From NCBI GenBank assembly GCA_038049695.1, contig CP142452.1:36072501-36136500 (forward strand): DNA of 64,000 bases, read 5' to 3'. Shown in pieces: positions 21,857-32,772 of this stretch. The notes below the pieces were generated by a model. That model was not told the DNA's origin. It searched no databases and saw only the letters and a program-made list of their open reading frames with translations. The translations under genes and the position numbers were made by a program. The stretch comes from Cinnamomum chago. Taxonomy: Eukaryota > Streptophyta > Magnoliopsida > Laurales > Lauraceae. The stretch's first letter is position 1. Every line of letters begins with the position of its first letter.

Positions 21857-24354
21857 GTATTTCTCTTCTTCTAGTTCAATTTCCTTAGAAATCTCTCTTT
21901 CTCTCTCTAGATTTTCTTCCTTATCACAATTCTCTTGTAGATCTGGGATTAGGTGTTAGAGATCTTATCAGATCTATGTTTTTGGGCTAATTGAGTGATT
22001 GGAAGACCTTAGAAGCTTGGATCTCTCTATTTTCTCTTATTTTCATTACAATTGATTTTAGGCAAGTACAATATACCTATTTAGCATAAAATGCATGTTT
22101 TCCTTTTGTTGATTCTGTAATTTCAATTCAATTGTTGACTAATTGCTTAGATCTACCTTTTGAGATTGTTTTCCTAGTTTTTAACCATTGATGGATGAGA
22201 TTTCTCATTTGGAAGATCAATGGCCCAATTGAGGATGGTTGTATGAGGATTGAAGTGTTTCTTATGTTTATTGATGTTTCAACGATGGATGGACGAGATT
22301 AGATGTGATTTTGATGGAAATTGGGTTGGATGGTAGAAGTTCCAGAATTCTGGAAATTTGGACTTATGGTGTACCCGGTCAACCGGCCCCATTGGGTGTC
22401 GACTTGATACAAAGTAAAATTCAGGAAATAACTGGGAGTTGAAATCTCCCATAATCCCAAAAATCCAATATACCCGGTCAACTGGCCCTGCTGGGCGTCA
22501 ACCGGATACAAAGGATTTCTAGGGATTCAACTGGGAACTGGAATGACTTTTTGGTTCAAAAATCCAGTGCACCCAGTCTACATCCAGGCCAGGAGGTCGA
22601 TCGAACACATTGTGGGATTTCAGGAAACAAGGTACTGCCCACCAGGTGAATGTCCCAGATTTCTTATGTACCCGGTCGACATCCTGGCCATGATGTCGAC
22701 CGGATATACTACAAAGGATGTCGACCTGGGAGTCAACATCCTGACCTTCCCAGTGTACCTGGTCGACCGGCCCTACTGGGTGTTGACCGGATACAAAGGA
22801 TTTTTAGGGATTCAACTAGGAACTGGAAGGACCTTTTGGTCCAGAAATCCAGTGTACCCGGTCGACATCCAGACCAGGAGGTCGTCCGGACACACTATGG
22901 GATTTCAGGAAATAGGGTACTGCCCACCAGCTGAATGTCCCAGATTTCTTATGTACCCGGTCGATATCCTGGCCATGATGTTGACTGGATATATTACAGT
23001 GAATGTCGACCTGGGAGTCAGCATCCTGACCTTCGCAGTGTACCTAGTCGATCGGCCCTTGGAGGATGTCGACCGGATACACTGCAGACTGAGGCTTTCC
23101 AGTTTTGCAGTTTCTATTGTTATGATCTAATGTGGGGCCTATTAACCATCCAAATTGACATCTATTGATGTGTTAGGCATGAGTTAACGGTGTGGCTCAA
23201 CCTTGACTAATGAGGGCCACTAAAGTAGAGTCTAATGTATTGATTGGATTTCGATTTGATCCTTAAATGTTGTCCAAGATGCCCATAACTTTTGGAGCAC
23301 CAAAATACAGTATCCTTGGCATCTAAAACTCCATTTAGGAATCAAATCGATTGATATGGACCTGGACATGAAAAGGGGGCTACTACTTAGGTTGGACCTT
23401 TGATTATTTCCGTTGATTGGCTTGATTATGGAGATTTAATATGCTTAATTCATTGTTGTTACTCTTGAATCCTTTCTATTGCTAATACTTGTTAATTAAA
23501 TAAAAATTGGATGACCTGAACCTATGATTACTTAGTGGTGACCTGGTGTTAAGGATTGGTGATTAATGACTTGTGTCTGTGGCTAGGCTGGCCATCATAT
23601 GGCCTAAGAATGGATGGTTGTGATACCTTAGAATTTAGAGGATGGTTGTTCTGAACTCATGACGAATGGGAATGAACTGAATACTATTGGACTAGACCTG
23701 GATGTTATACTAAGACAATGGCATTGTTGGGCCTTGGCAATGGATTTGATGGTGGATTTGGACTTGGATTGTATTTATGGATTGGACCTATACCTTGGAC
23801 CTCTTACGGACTTGATAGGACCAAGGCAAGCCTAGACAAACACAGACCTTTACTTGTTTCCTTGAGTCTGCATTAACATACACTCAGTTGTTATAAGCTT
23901 AGCTTTTGACTGATCATCACTGGTGAAAGCTATATTGGTTGTGGATTAGAGCTATCATAATGAGCTATGGCTAGACGGACGATGTGATTCTGGTTCTGGT
24001 CTATTGAGTATGAGAGTGTTGATATTGATGTCGTTATTATTAGCGGGGCTTGTCATCCTTTCCATTGTTACTTTATTTTCCCCGCTGCAACTGTTTACAA
24101 TATGGGAGGGCCGTGGCATAATATCTTGCGGTGTCCAACTTGTGTGAATGTGCCACATTGATGTATGGTTAAAATAGATGCTTACTTCCTTTTTTATTCT
24201 ATTTTCTATATCTTGCTCAATTGCCTAGAAATCGTACCATTGCTAATCTTATGATGACATGATCGTCTCTATTCTCTTTTATGCATACATCCTATGTTAC
24301 TTGTATGTTGTGCCTTGCTAGATCCTTGGATCTGACCCATCATTTGGTGTATAG
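21857..24354 (+). other. putative intron inside LTR A
   Basis: The donor-like site AATCAAG/GTATTT is conserved in the reverse copy at about 1644-1656. The acceptor-like site is TTTGGTGTATAG/GTATT, with a branch-like CTGAC about 22 bp upstream. It is followed by a 39-codon acidic frame (24357-24476). Distance from acceptor to LTR end is 468 bp, close to the 464-466 bp in LTR B and the Gypsy LTRs. Splicing is inferred. Confidence 0.42.
22512..23079 (+). repeat. two tandem copies of a 284-bp GGTCGACC-rich unit
   Basis: The phrase AAGGATTTYTAGGGATTCAA starts both units (22512 and 22796) and the rest matches almost base for base. The reverse LTR at 1-5332 has only one unit. The long open frame over this stretch is a by-product of the repeat, not a gene. 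Confidence 0.88.
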
Positions 24355-24822
24355 GTATTGACCCTGATCATGAGGACGACACGATCATCGAGGTGCTCGT
24401 AGCTGGAGACTACGGATGGGGACCGGCCAACCAAGAGGTCGAGCTAGAGACTGGAGAGCCCTCACTTGGGGTTTGAGTGCACTTTTCTTTTTGGGTTTGA
24501 GTGACATTTGTTGTGAGGAAGGGGTATTATTCATCTGATATTTACAGACTATATTTCTTACTTTGAGATAAGTAGACAGATGCCCTACTACATTTGATAT
24601 ATGATGGATTTGGTACCTTATGCTTCTGCTATTTTTTATATTGCTTCCACTATCTTTCTTATGCTTTCGCAAGTAACTGTTGATCATTATATTGTTTCAA
24701 AAGTTTTAAATTAGACCTCACCATGGACTATGATCTTGAAAGTTCTCAGATCTTTTGGGAAGTAGCGCGCCAATTTCGGGTATCTTGACGGTAAACTCGA
24801 CATTCAAAATTGGGGCGCTACA

Positions 24823-26408
24823 GGCAGTGGCGTCCAAACCCAACTTTCTCAAAGTTCTTCAACTAGTAGTTTAATAGTGTTTAATTATAACCCTCCTAAT
24901 GCTAGAGACCAACTTGTAAAATGGATTGTAATTAATCAATTACTATTTGCTCTTACTGAAAATCAATCATGTGAAGAATTTTTGCAATAATTGTTTGCCC
25001 CTGGATGGCAAAGGATTTCTAGAAATATTGCAAGAAACGATGTAGTAAAAGTGTTTAGAAAAGAAAAAGAAAATTTAACAAAAACTTTCAAAACATACCT
25101 GGAAAAATAACATTAACTTCATATTTATGGAACTCCAAACAAAATGTGGGGTACATTTCAATCACGTCTCATTATATTGATAATGATTGGGTTGTGTAAA
25201 AGAGAAACATCTTGTTCTCTTTATTTGGGTTCTAGCACATTGCTGCTAGCATAGAGTCTACTATCCTTGAAGAATTTAGAGAGTATAATATTAAAATAAA
25301 GTAATCTCTATAATTTTAGATAATGCAAGCTCCAGCAATAGCACAGTAGAGATACTAAAATGTGCACTTCAACTTAATTTAAATGGAGCTATCTTTCACA
25401 AGAAGGCTTAAAATTTATTAAGCCTACCTTAGAAGTAATTAAATACATTGTAATTTACATTCTTTTCATCTCCCTTAAGAAGACAACATTTGGGGGTAGA
25501 TTTGTGAAGTCTTAATAAATTCTAAAAAAAAATAAAAAATACAACCAAATGTAAAGCATAAGTAAAATTTTACTTGTAGAATGTTAAAAGAAACCTACAA
25601 TTATATATGTGCAGTGAATCAATATTGTGCTTTATATTTATCTCATGTACAGATTTCTATACCTGAAGAAAATTGACAAATTCTTGAAATAATAAAAGAT
25701 TTTTTTTAGAAGTTCTTCACAATGCAACCTTATTTTCTTCCGGGGTATATTATCCAACATCAATTCAAGCTTTGAAACATTTTTATGAAATTAGTATTGC
25801 TTTTGGAAAATATAGAGATGTACCGATTTTCAAGAATATGTGTGAAGCAATGGAGGTGAAGTTTTTACAATATTGAAAAAAATGCTCCATGAATATTTTA
25901 TTTAACTGTTGCAGTTGACCCTAGGTTGAAATTAGTAAGTGCAGAAACTTTACTTAATACGACAAATAATAATATGAATCAAACTAATATAAATGATATT
26001 TGTCAATCACGTCGTTAATGAATTAACGATGTATCTACAGATGGGTCTAATTGAAGTCTTGGATGATGATGTCGATTTTGACCTTTTGGCCTAGAGAAAA
26101 GCATGTGAAAGTAAATTTCTTGCGTTGTCCACCGTGGCCCAGGATTTATTAATAGTTCCAGTGTCAACAGTTGCATCGGAGCAAGCTTTTAGTGCAGGTG
26201 GACGCATCATTGACAACAAGTGGACGATGTTATTGGAAGAAACGGTGGAAACTTTCATGTGCCTGCGAGACTGGTTCCAAGCAGAGAGTAGAACACAACA
26301 TTTGATGGAGGAAGATGAAATAGAAGGCGAGCTTTCAACATTAGAAACTATCATCATAATTGTTCATGTTGTAACCTTTTATTTTTCTAGAATATCTTTA
26401 TACTTGTA
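24823..26408 (+). pseudogene. hAT 1 transposase, central and C-terminal part
   Basis: After the LTR the frame continues with a NARDQLVKWIVINQL-like stretch and VGYISITSHYIDNDW, part of the RNase H-like catalytic core of hAT transposases. The end (26060-26400) is the dimerisation domain, with PVSTVASEQAFSAGGRII and VETFMCLRDW. Stops and frameshifts are frequent (for example near 24990, 25190 and 26090). The protein would excise and insert hAT ends as a dimer. This copy is dead. Confidence 0.88.
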
Positions 26409-26768
26409 AAGCTGTATTTCTTGTTTTTTTAATTAAAACTTTCGTAAAGTAAGAATCTCATCAAACTTGTGATATTTTGAATCTTTGTAACTTCATTTCA
26501 AATGAATACAAATTATTTGATATCTTTTTTCAATGAATGTTTGTGCATTTATTTCAGTTCTTTTTTAAGTTGAACACCCTTATTATCTTTTTTTTAAAAA
26601 ACAAATTAAAACTTAAAAAAGGGGGCCGACCGTGGGTAGCACGGCACGACCAAAGCCGTGATGTGGGTTGTGCTGGGCCGGCCCGTGGCCAACTTGGGCA
26701 TGGTATGCCACAACGCATGAATTTTCATGGCCGGCCGGCACAACCCAGTTTACATCCCCATTGATAAG

Positions 26769-28023
26769 GGGTCAATTTTTAAAAAAAATAAATATTTCTA
26801 TTAATTGATAGTAATTGAGCTTTTATTGGCTTCAACTATTTAAAAATTAAAAATAGTAAAAAAATGAAAAACTTTATCTAAGAAATTAGTATAAATTTAA
26901 GGCGAAAGTTGTCAAAAAAAAAAAAAAGGAAAAGAAAAGAAAAGAGTATTGTTTATATGTTTAAGAACATGTATCAATGATGAAAAAAAAAAAGTTTTGA
27001 AACTCAAGGTAGGAAAAACTTTCTCCTGTGCACACACTTTTGTGAGAGCATGCATCAAGACCATCGCCAAAAGCAGAAGTCCCTTGAATTTTACTAGGTT
27101 CCACCTCACAAACTACACCCATGCACACTACTTAGGAATTGCATCCCTTTAAGGAATGTTAAATTCCGAAAAAAAAAAAAAAAAAAAAAAAAAAGGAAAG
27201 AAACTTGTAATCTTGTCCATGAGACATGGTGCCAAGAAAAACACAACAAATATGTGAGCCAAAACATAAAATTGGGTTGCATGCATTTAAATTTCCTGGC
27301 CAAATTCTAAACCATAAGCTTGAGCCCGGCCCAAGCCCTACTTGGTCCTAAGTGTTTGGCCCAACCCTAACTCCTCTAAAATAGGTTTACCTCAACCCCA
27401 AGCGGATTAGTTTTAGTTTTTTTTTTTTTAATAAACTATCCTAAGTTGCAGCCGAACCGATTGGGATGTTGTGTGTGTATGGGAGTGCAAGTGCTTGATC
27501 CCTCATTTTGGTAAAAAAAAGCATTGCTGTTGCTTCAAATGTATCTCTCATTCACGCAGGGCAGGGCTTCGGGCTTTCTACTAATGAATCCAAGCCCAGC
27601 ACATATATTAAAACCTAAAGGCTAAAGCTCAGGTCGGCCCAGAGCCGGCTGGGCTTAGTCGGACTTGGGCGGACCCTGTTCATTTACTCCCCTTATAAGA
27701 CAGCCTATTTGTCTTACTTTTATTGTAAGACCGTCTCATGTGAGGTGAAGGTTGGAATTTTTTACTTTTTATTTATTTTGGAGGCCGACAAGATTAGAGA
27801 ATGATGTATTTAGCAATTTCAATTTGAGAGGAATAGTTTGTTTGTTAGTTGTCTCAATCTATAAACTCTTTGATTCCTTATTTCCGTTCATACATATATG
27901 GAATACATAAAATCCTAATGAGTGAATGCAAAAGAAATTGTGTGAGCCAGATATAGCATATAATAATGATTTCTGATGTTGGTTATTTAAAATACAATAT
28001 TTTCATACCTTTTTTCTGAAATA
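26769..28023. other. no gene recognised; A-rich runs and a MITE-like stretch
   Basis: AT-rich DNA with A runs at 26911-26925 and 27169-27194. A GGGCC-rich stretch at 27310-27690 has inverted GCCCGGCCCAAGCCC / GGGCTTAGTCGG phrases like the element at 16887-17250. It is probably another non-autonomous element without recognisable duplications. Confidence 0.45.
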
Positions 28024-28039
28024 AATTGACACCATATTT

Positions 28040-28224
28040 TTTATTTTTTATTTTTTTTTGCTATTGGAGGGTTCTCAACCCTTTGGGCTGGACTAATCCC
28101 TCCGGGTGCAGAGATAAGCCGGGTAAGCTCCCCTATAACCCGAGTGTGGTAGTACAGTTTCGAACATACAACCTCTGGGTGCAAACCGTGGTCGTACGCC
28201 AACTGAGTTATCTCTTTAGAGGGT
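28040..28224 (-). mobile_element. tRNA-derived SINE with 16-bp target duplications
   Basis: On the minus strand the element starts near GATAACTCAGTTGGCGTACG (tRNA-like box A, TAACTCAGTTGG). Box B is GTATGTTCGAAAC, about 40 bp further on. It ends in an A-rich tail seen as T runs at 28040-28060. The flanking 16-bp direct repeat AATTGACACCATATTT is perfect (28024-28039 and 28225-28240). Internal polymerase III boxes, an A tail and long duplications define a SINE copied by a LINE reverse transcriptase. The family name is not known to me. Confidence 0.88.
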
Positions 28225-28240
28225 AATTGACACCATATTT

Positions 28241-29957
28241 AAAAGCGGGAGCTGCTCGCACCTCAAATTATTAGTAAAAAGTGGATCATGGACCCAGCTT
28301 GGCGATTTATTTTATTATTGTTAATCAGGTTACTTGCTTTCAATTGCTAATTTAATTTATTTTTCTTTTGTTGACAATGGAGTTGCAACATTTAGTTTTA
28401 TCAGTTTGATTTAGGATTAGTTTTAGTTTTAGATTTTATTTAATTTTTTGAGTTGTAATAGGTGTATAATTTTAATTCAGAGACATTATAAGTTAGATAG
28501 ATTTTTATTAGGCTAGTTATAAAGTTTGATTAGGTCATACTCTGTTACCACTTGCGAACAATATCAAGTTGTCAATAAAACTGCATGTGTCAGAAAAGAA
28601 TGGCAAATATCAAAAGACCAATTGACTAAATTACGTAATCCCTTATTATGCTCGTGGTGGCAGTGGCACCATTCTTCCAAACTTTGACCTCCATCGTCCA
28701 ACCTTCTGGCAACTAGTCTGGCCTTGGGTGCCAGAACTCTTCCTGCTCCTCTATTTTCTTCATTTGTCCCCTCTTTGATCATGTTGTCATGGGCTCTGAA
28801 GATCTATGGGGATCTCGGCATACAAATCCAACTCCATTGGTAAAGAAACGGATATTGGTTGTGGGTCACTAAATATAAGAAAACTTCGTGTTTGAACGAG
28901 TTAGATGATGAGTGGGATGACATTGTGTTATGGAAGAGGATAAAGAACAATAGTCTTTTTTGAATTCAGGCTTTCAATTTCTATAGAGCTTCTATGTAGA
29001 GAGACATATGAAGGAGCGCTTTTTAATTTGAGGTGATGATGCTTCTGGCCTGCCAAGCATTTACTGTATATGTGTCCTAATAGACCAAGAAGTAGAAAAT
29101 GGACAATGGGATAGTCCAAATTGTAGCATGTGAATGACCAGGAGGGGTGCATATTAGTCGTCATTGCTGAAAATTGGAATGACCAGGAGGGGAGCATTAA
29201 CTTGTGAGTAATAAATTGCAATTGCTAACTATGAATAGTGATGTCAATTGGATTGGTTGGTTGCATTTGGACTCTCCACAAATTAGTTTAGGATTGTTGG
29301 ATAAGAATACTGATTTTCCATTGCGCATAAATTAACTATTCTTGTGCATGAATCTAGTACAAAAGATTTTGTACACCCAGAAGATACGGAAAAGAATTAA
29401 AACCATTGATCTAGAAATTATTGACATCTTAGCCACCCATTTTCATGTTGGACGTGAGCAAACTTTTGATGAATTATATAATAGATTTGAACTTATAAAA
29501 AGGTATGGCGGATGAAAAGTTTTATGCTTTGATAGAGGGTCCACTAAATCTCATATTCAAGGATATGAGATGATGGAGATTACTACTTGCAATTGTGAAA
29601 AATGGAAACAGGGTGTTAGTGGGGGTTAGAGAAGGATCAAGACAAGATTCCATGACAACCAACATCCTAGCCATTTATTTTGAATGAATCTTCTTATTGA
29701 ATGTCCCCACCCCACTCCCGAAAAGAAAAATTAATAATAATAAACAATTCAATTTAAAAAAATGTTGGGTGAAACCCAATGTGCATAGATAGGTGAAATA
29801 GTTTTGAGGGAGCAAAAAGAAAAGACATGCAACTATACATGAGTACTAGTGTACATGCATGTGTAATTTGTGCTAGGCTTTGAGGCAAATGCTTCCTGCT
29901 TATGGTTAGAGGACATCATCCATTGATGGGTCAGATCAATGTTGCTCAACACCATCA
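28241..29957. other. intergenic, downstream of the RING-H2 gene
   Basis: Short open frames only, none with a recognisable domain. The last 150 bp probably hold the 3' untranslated region of the RING-H2 gene on the minus strand. Confidence 0.5.
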
Positions 29958-30743
29958 TTATGAATCTGAAGGAGCTTTTGGACTCTGAATCTTTCTACCC
30001 TGCTCAACATCAATACCAGTGGGACTACAAGCAATAACCCCTCTGCTCAAAAGCCTCTTTAGTGATCTCATTCGATTCGCTGATGGAGATTTCAACTCTT
30101 CCTCTGAAAACTGAACAGATGAAGCCGACGAAAATGAAAAGCTCGGGGTCAATTGCCTTGGGATATCAATCACTAGCTTTCCATTTCCCTCCAATGAAGC
30201 AGCAGCAGAAGAAGCAGCCGAAGAAGAAGAAGACCCATCTTCTTTCCGCGATTCTGCAGAACTCCCATCTTCTCGAATCACCTTAGGAGCCTGAATCTCA
30301 TCCGTTTCCAATTCAACCAGAGTTCTACAGAGAGGGCAGGTCGAATGCGACTGGAACCACATGTCTATGCAATTCAGATGAAACCCATGATTGCATTTGG
30401 GGAGCATTCGCGCTTTCTCTCCCTGAGAGAATTCGCAGAGGCAGACAGCGCATTCCAATCCATCCTTGAATTCGTTTGGGCGGTAGATAACAACCGGGAG
30501 TGACTGGATGATGGAAGGCTCCAAGCCTCTTTGCTGATCCAGAACGCTGTTGTTGTCAGAGTGGAAGAAAAACCGATGCCTGCTGCTCCGGGATTGGCCA
30601 TTTCGACGACGCCTAGTGATATGAAAAAAGACGGCAAAGACGACAGTCAAGAAGAGAAGGATAATGGCTGCAAACATGACTTGGCCGCCTATTTTTATGG
30701 CAATGGAGTCTTTTAATTCGTTTCTAGAATTCGGATCATCCAT
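29958..30743 (-). CDS. ATL-type RING-H2 E3 ubiquitin ligase
   Basis: A single-exon gene of 261 codons with a good start context (ACCATGGA). Residues 20-42 form one membrane helix, followed by a basic stretch (RRRR at 44-47). The GLE motif (73-75) comes before the RING, as in ATL proteins (usually GLD or GLE). The RING-H2 ligands are C98, C101, C117, H119, H122, C125, C136 and C139, with the typical W129 and a P after C136 (CPLCR). A Ser-rich tail (residues 159-220) follows. ATL proteins are membrane-anchored E3 ligases that recruit E2 enzymes, often in defence or carbon/nitrogen signalling. Length (usual range about 200-400) and all ligands are intact. It is the only apparently functional host gene here, and the exact ATL number cannot be told. 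Confidence 0.93.
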   Translation of the reverse strand: MDDPNSRNELKDSIAIKIGGQVMFAAIILLFLTVVFAVFFHITRRRRNGQSRSSRHRFFFHSDNNSVLDQQRGLEPSIIQSLPVVIYRPNEFKDGLECAVCLCEFSQGEKARMLPKCNHGFHLNCIDMWFQSHSTCPLCRTLVELETDEIQAPKVIREDGSSAESRKEDGSSSSSAASSAAASLEGNGKLVIDIPRQLTPSFSFSSASSVQFSEEELKSPSANRMRSLKRLLSRGVIACSPTGIDVEQGRKIQSPKAPSDS

Positions 30744-30928
30744 GGTTTGAACTCACTCTATCTCTCTCACAAATTCGAATGAACAAGCAGAAAGATTTTG
30801 TGGTTAAAAGCCAAGCACAGAAAGGATGAACACTTTCAAAACACAAACCTGAACAGAACGCAGATTAGAGTTTCTCTATCTCAATCAGAGTCCCTGTAAT
30901 AAGAGCAGACCCAGAATGGAGTTTACAG

Positions 30929-30929
30929 A

Positions 30930-30970
<41 letters not shown>
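30929..30970 (-). repeat. (GA)n tract in the RING-H2 gene leader
   Basis: On the minus strand this is a run of about 20 GA units some 190-230 bp before the start codon. A TATATG stretch lies just upstream (about 30976-30984), so the run may fall at the transcription start or in the 5' untranslated region. Such runs are common in plant leaders and can bind BPC/GAGA proteins. Confidence 0.6.
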
Positions 30971-30971
<1 letters not shown>

Positions 30972-32119
30972 ATCCACATATAAGAAGAAACCAACAAGTG
31001 AAACAACTCAAAAACGAATCTTTCAACTTTTTCATTCTCTGAAATTGAAATATACAGAGGATGAATGAACTATTCTCTCCCATTGTCCCAGAATCTTCCT
31101 ATTTTCAAAAGAGACGAGTTTCCTTTGACTAAACTTTCTCATGGTTTTAAATATCTGATTGGAATGATCTTTTTCCCCAAAGTCGTGTCCAAAATAAGAC
31201 CTTTTCGTCATGACTGCTTAGGCGGGACCCGTGGGAGGCTTAAATTATCTAGGGGTTTCCATGTATTAATCCTCTTTAAATTTGATTCTTTCCGATATCA
31301 TAATCAAAATTTAGATAATGTGACTGTGGTCATCATTTTTCTAAACCTTCTTTTTTTGTCATATCCCATGATATAATGGGATAGTACTGTAAAATCACAA
31401 AGATTTACCATTTTCGGTATCATACACTTTTTACAACAACCGAGCAAATTTGTTTTTTACGTAATAATAAAGATGACGTTTTCTAAAAACTAACCTCACA
31501 TCTAACCAACATTTCTAGAGACTTATCATTAAAAAAACTTTTCCTTGAGATGCCGCATAAATGCTAATGGGATTTATCAATTCCTAAGACATATATTGTT
31601 TCCATCATATAATAAGATATAAGGGAAAAAAAAGTTTTTATAAAAATATTAGCATTATCTAAATTTTGGTTATAAAATTGAAAAAAATGAATTTATGGAG
31701 GACTCATGTGACAAAACCCTGATTTATTTATGGCGATGGAATCTAAAGTATCTTTGTGAAAGACTGGAGAAGTTTCAAAGAAGGGGGTGGTGATGGGATG
31801 ACTTGACTGAAGAGGCGCTGGGAGCAGTCGCCACCATCTTTATCCATCGACGACCTCAAAGTTCAAACACGGCAACTCGGCATGTGTAGCACGATTTCTC
31901 TCCCGGCATTTACTACACGTCTTCTTTTTCTTGATGCGAGACTCGAAAGGTCTTTAGCTATTTCACTCATCTGCCTTCCAATTAAAACAAAGGCTATTTC
32001 AATCCACTTTGGTTTGGAGGCTATTTCTTTCACTCCCTTTCATTGGTCCCAGAAAGAAACGTTTCTTGGTTGACTTGTCTTCTTGGCCCGTCAACTTGAA
32101 TAATTTGTGCAATCGTGAC
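30971..32119. other. upstream region of the RING-H2 gene, no second gene
   Basis: Likely promoter of the minus-strand gene in its right-hand neighbour sequence. It has short AT-rich stretches and no domain-bearing frame. It ends at the target duplication of hAT 2. Confidence 0.45.
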
Positions 32120-32772
32120 CTGTGGGTTAGGGGTGAAAATCTGGCGGGCGGCCCAAGCCCAGCACGGGCTGGCACGAAAAACCGTGCCTGGCCGTGTTTG
32201 GGCATGACTTGGTCAATAGACCGGCCAGGGCTGCAAGGCCCGAGGCACGGCACGACATGGCTATAAACGGTCAAATTGGGGGGGGGGGGGGGTTTATTAG
32301 TGTCTTTTGATAATTTTTTACCATTATAACCCCCCAACTGCTATAAAACGGTCATATGAGGGGGTATTTTATGTCATTTTATCACTTAGGAATTATATAA
32401 ATAACCCTTATTTCTCTCATTTCTCTACACTCATCTGCTCTCTCATTTCTCACACTCCCTCTAAAGTTCTAAGGCTCTAAGCTTTCTTAAGTCTCATTCT
32501 AAAGTCTAAGCTCTCTATGCAAAGGTTTTCTAAGAAGTAAAAGTGAGGGTGACTTCTCTAAAGTGGAGGATTCAACTAAGAAGAACTTCTCCATTAGCTC
32601 TCCCTCTCTCATAAATGTATTTATTATATTTAATTTTGAGTTTTATTTAGTAATAATATACATAGTAATATTATATATTAAGTCTTATCTTCTCCCTTTT
32701 CTTATATAAATTATCACAAAAAACACATTATACATAATTATTTATTAAAAAAATTATCTTTTATTTAGAAAA

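Larger units (their letters stand above)
21320..24822 (+). mobile_element. solo LTR of family A (3.5 kb)
   Basis: The right border is GGGGCGCTACA followed by GGCAG of the transposase gene. The left border is at the 17-bp stretch CAAGGGGCGGGGCCTCA, which is inverted relative to the sister LTR at 5316-5332. It interrupts the hAT transposase and is colinear, in the opposite direction, with the LTR at 1-5332. A TATAAAAC box (21671-21678) is followed by a pyrimidine-rich leader, a donor-like AATCAAG/GTATTT (21856/21857) and an acceptor-like TTTGGTGTATAG (24343-24354). A 284-bp tandem duplication rich in GGTCGACC lies inside. No internal domain or partner LTR is present. Confidence 0.85.
20831..26760 (+). 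mobile_element. hAT transposon 1, split by a solo LTR
   Basis: Terminal inverted repeats are TAGGGATGTAAAATGGGTTG at the left and, complemented, TGGGGATGTAAACTGGGTTG at the right (18 of 20 match). The 8-bp flanks are TTGATATG (20823-20830) and TTGATAAG (26761-26768), seven of eight equal. GC-rich palindromic subterminal stretches with GGGCC/GGCC phrases lie at 20845-21000 and 26625-26750. The interior carries a broken hAT transposase with a BED finger and a C-terminal dimerisation domain. A 3.5 kb solo LTR A lies between the BED finger and the rest. Confidence 0.92.

Noticed and set aside
22543-23130. Open frame of 195 codons on the plus strand
   Set aside because: It follows the 284-bp tandem repeat with GGTCGACC palindromes inside an LTR. 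The peptide repeats itself (YPVDI, GYTT) and no homologous domain is visible. The sister LTR does not keep it.
1-24822. LTRs A at 1-5332 and 21320-24822 as the two ends of one large retrotransposon
   Set aside because: They are in opposite orientation, and the right one sits inside a hAT gene whose frame resumes after it. They are independent insertions.
28180-28224. tRNA gene on the minus strand
   Set aside because: Box A and box B are present but no cloverleaf can be formed, and the unit has an A tail and long target duplications, so it is a SINE.
32279-32292. G run as telomere or assembly junction
   Set aside because: A simple homopolymer inside hAT 2; similar runs occur at LTR ends. The flanking element is continuous.
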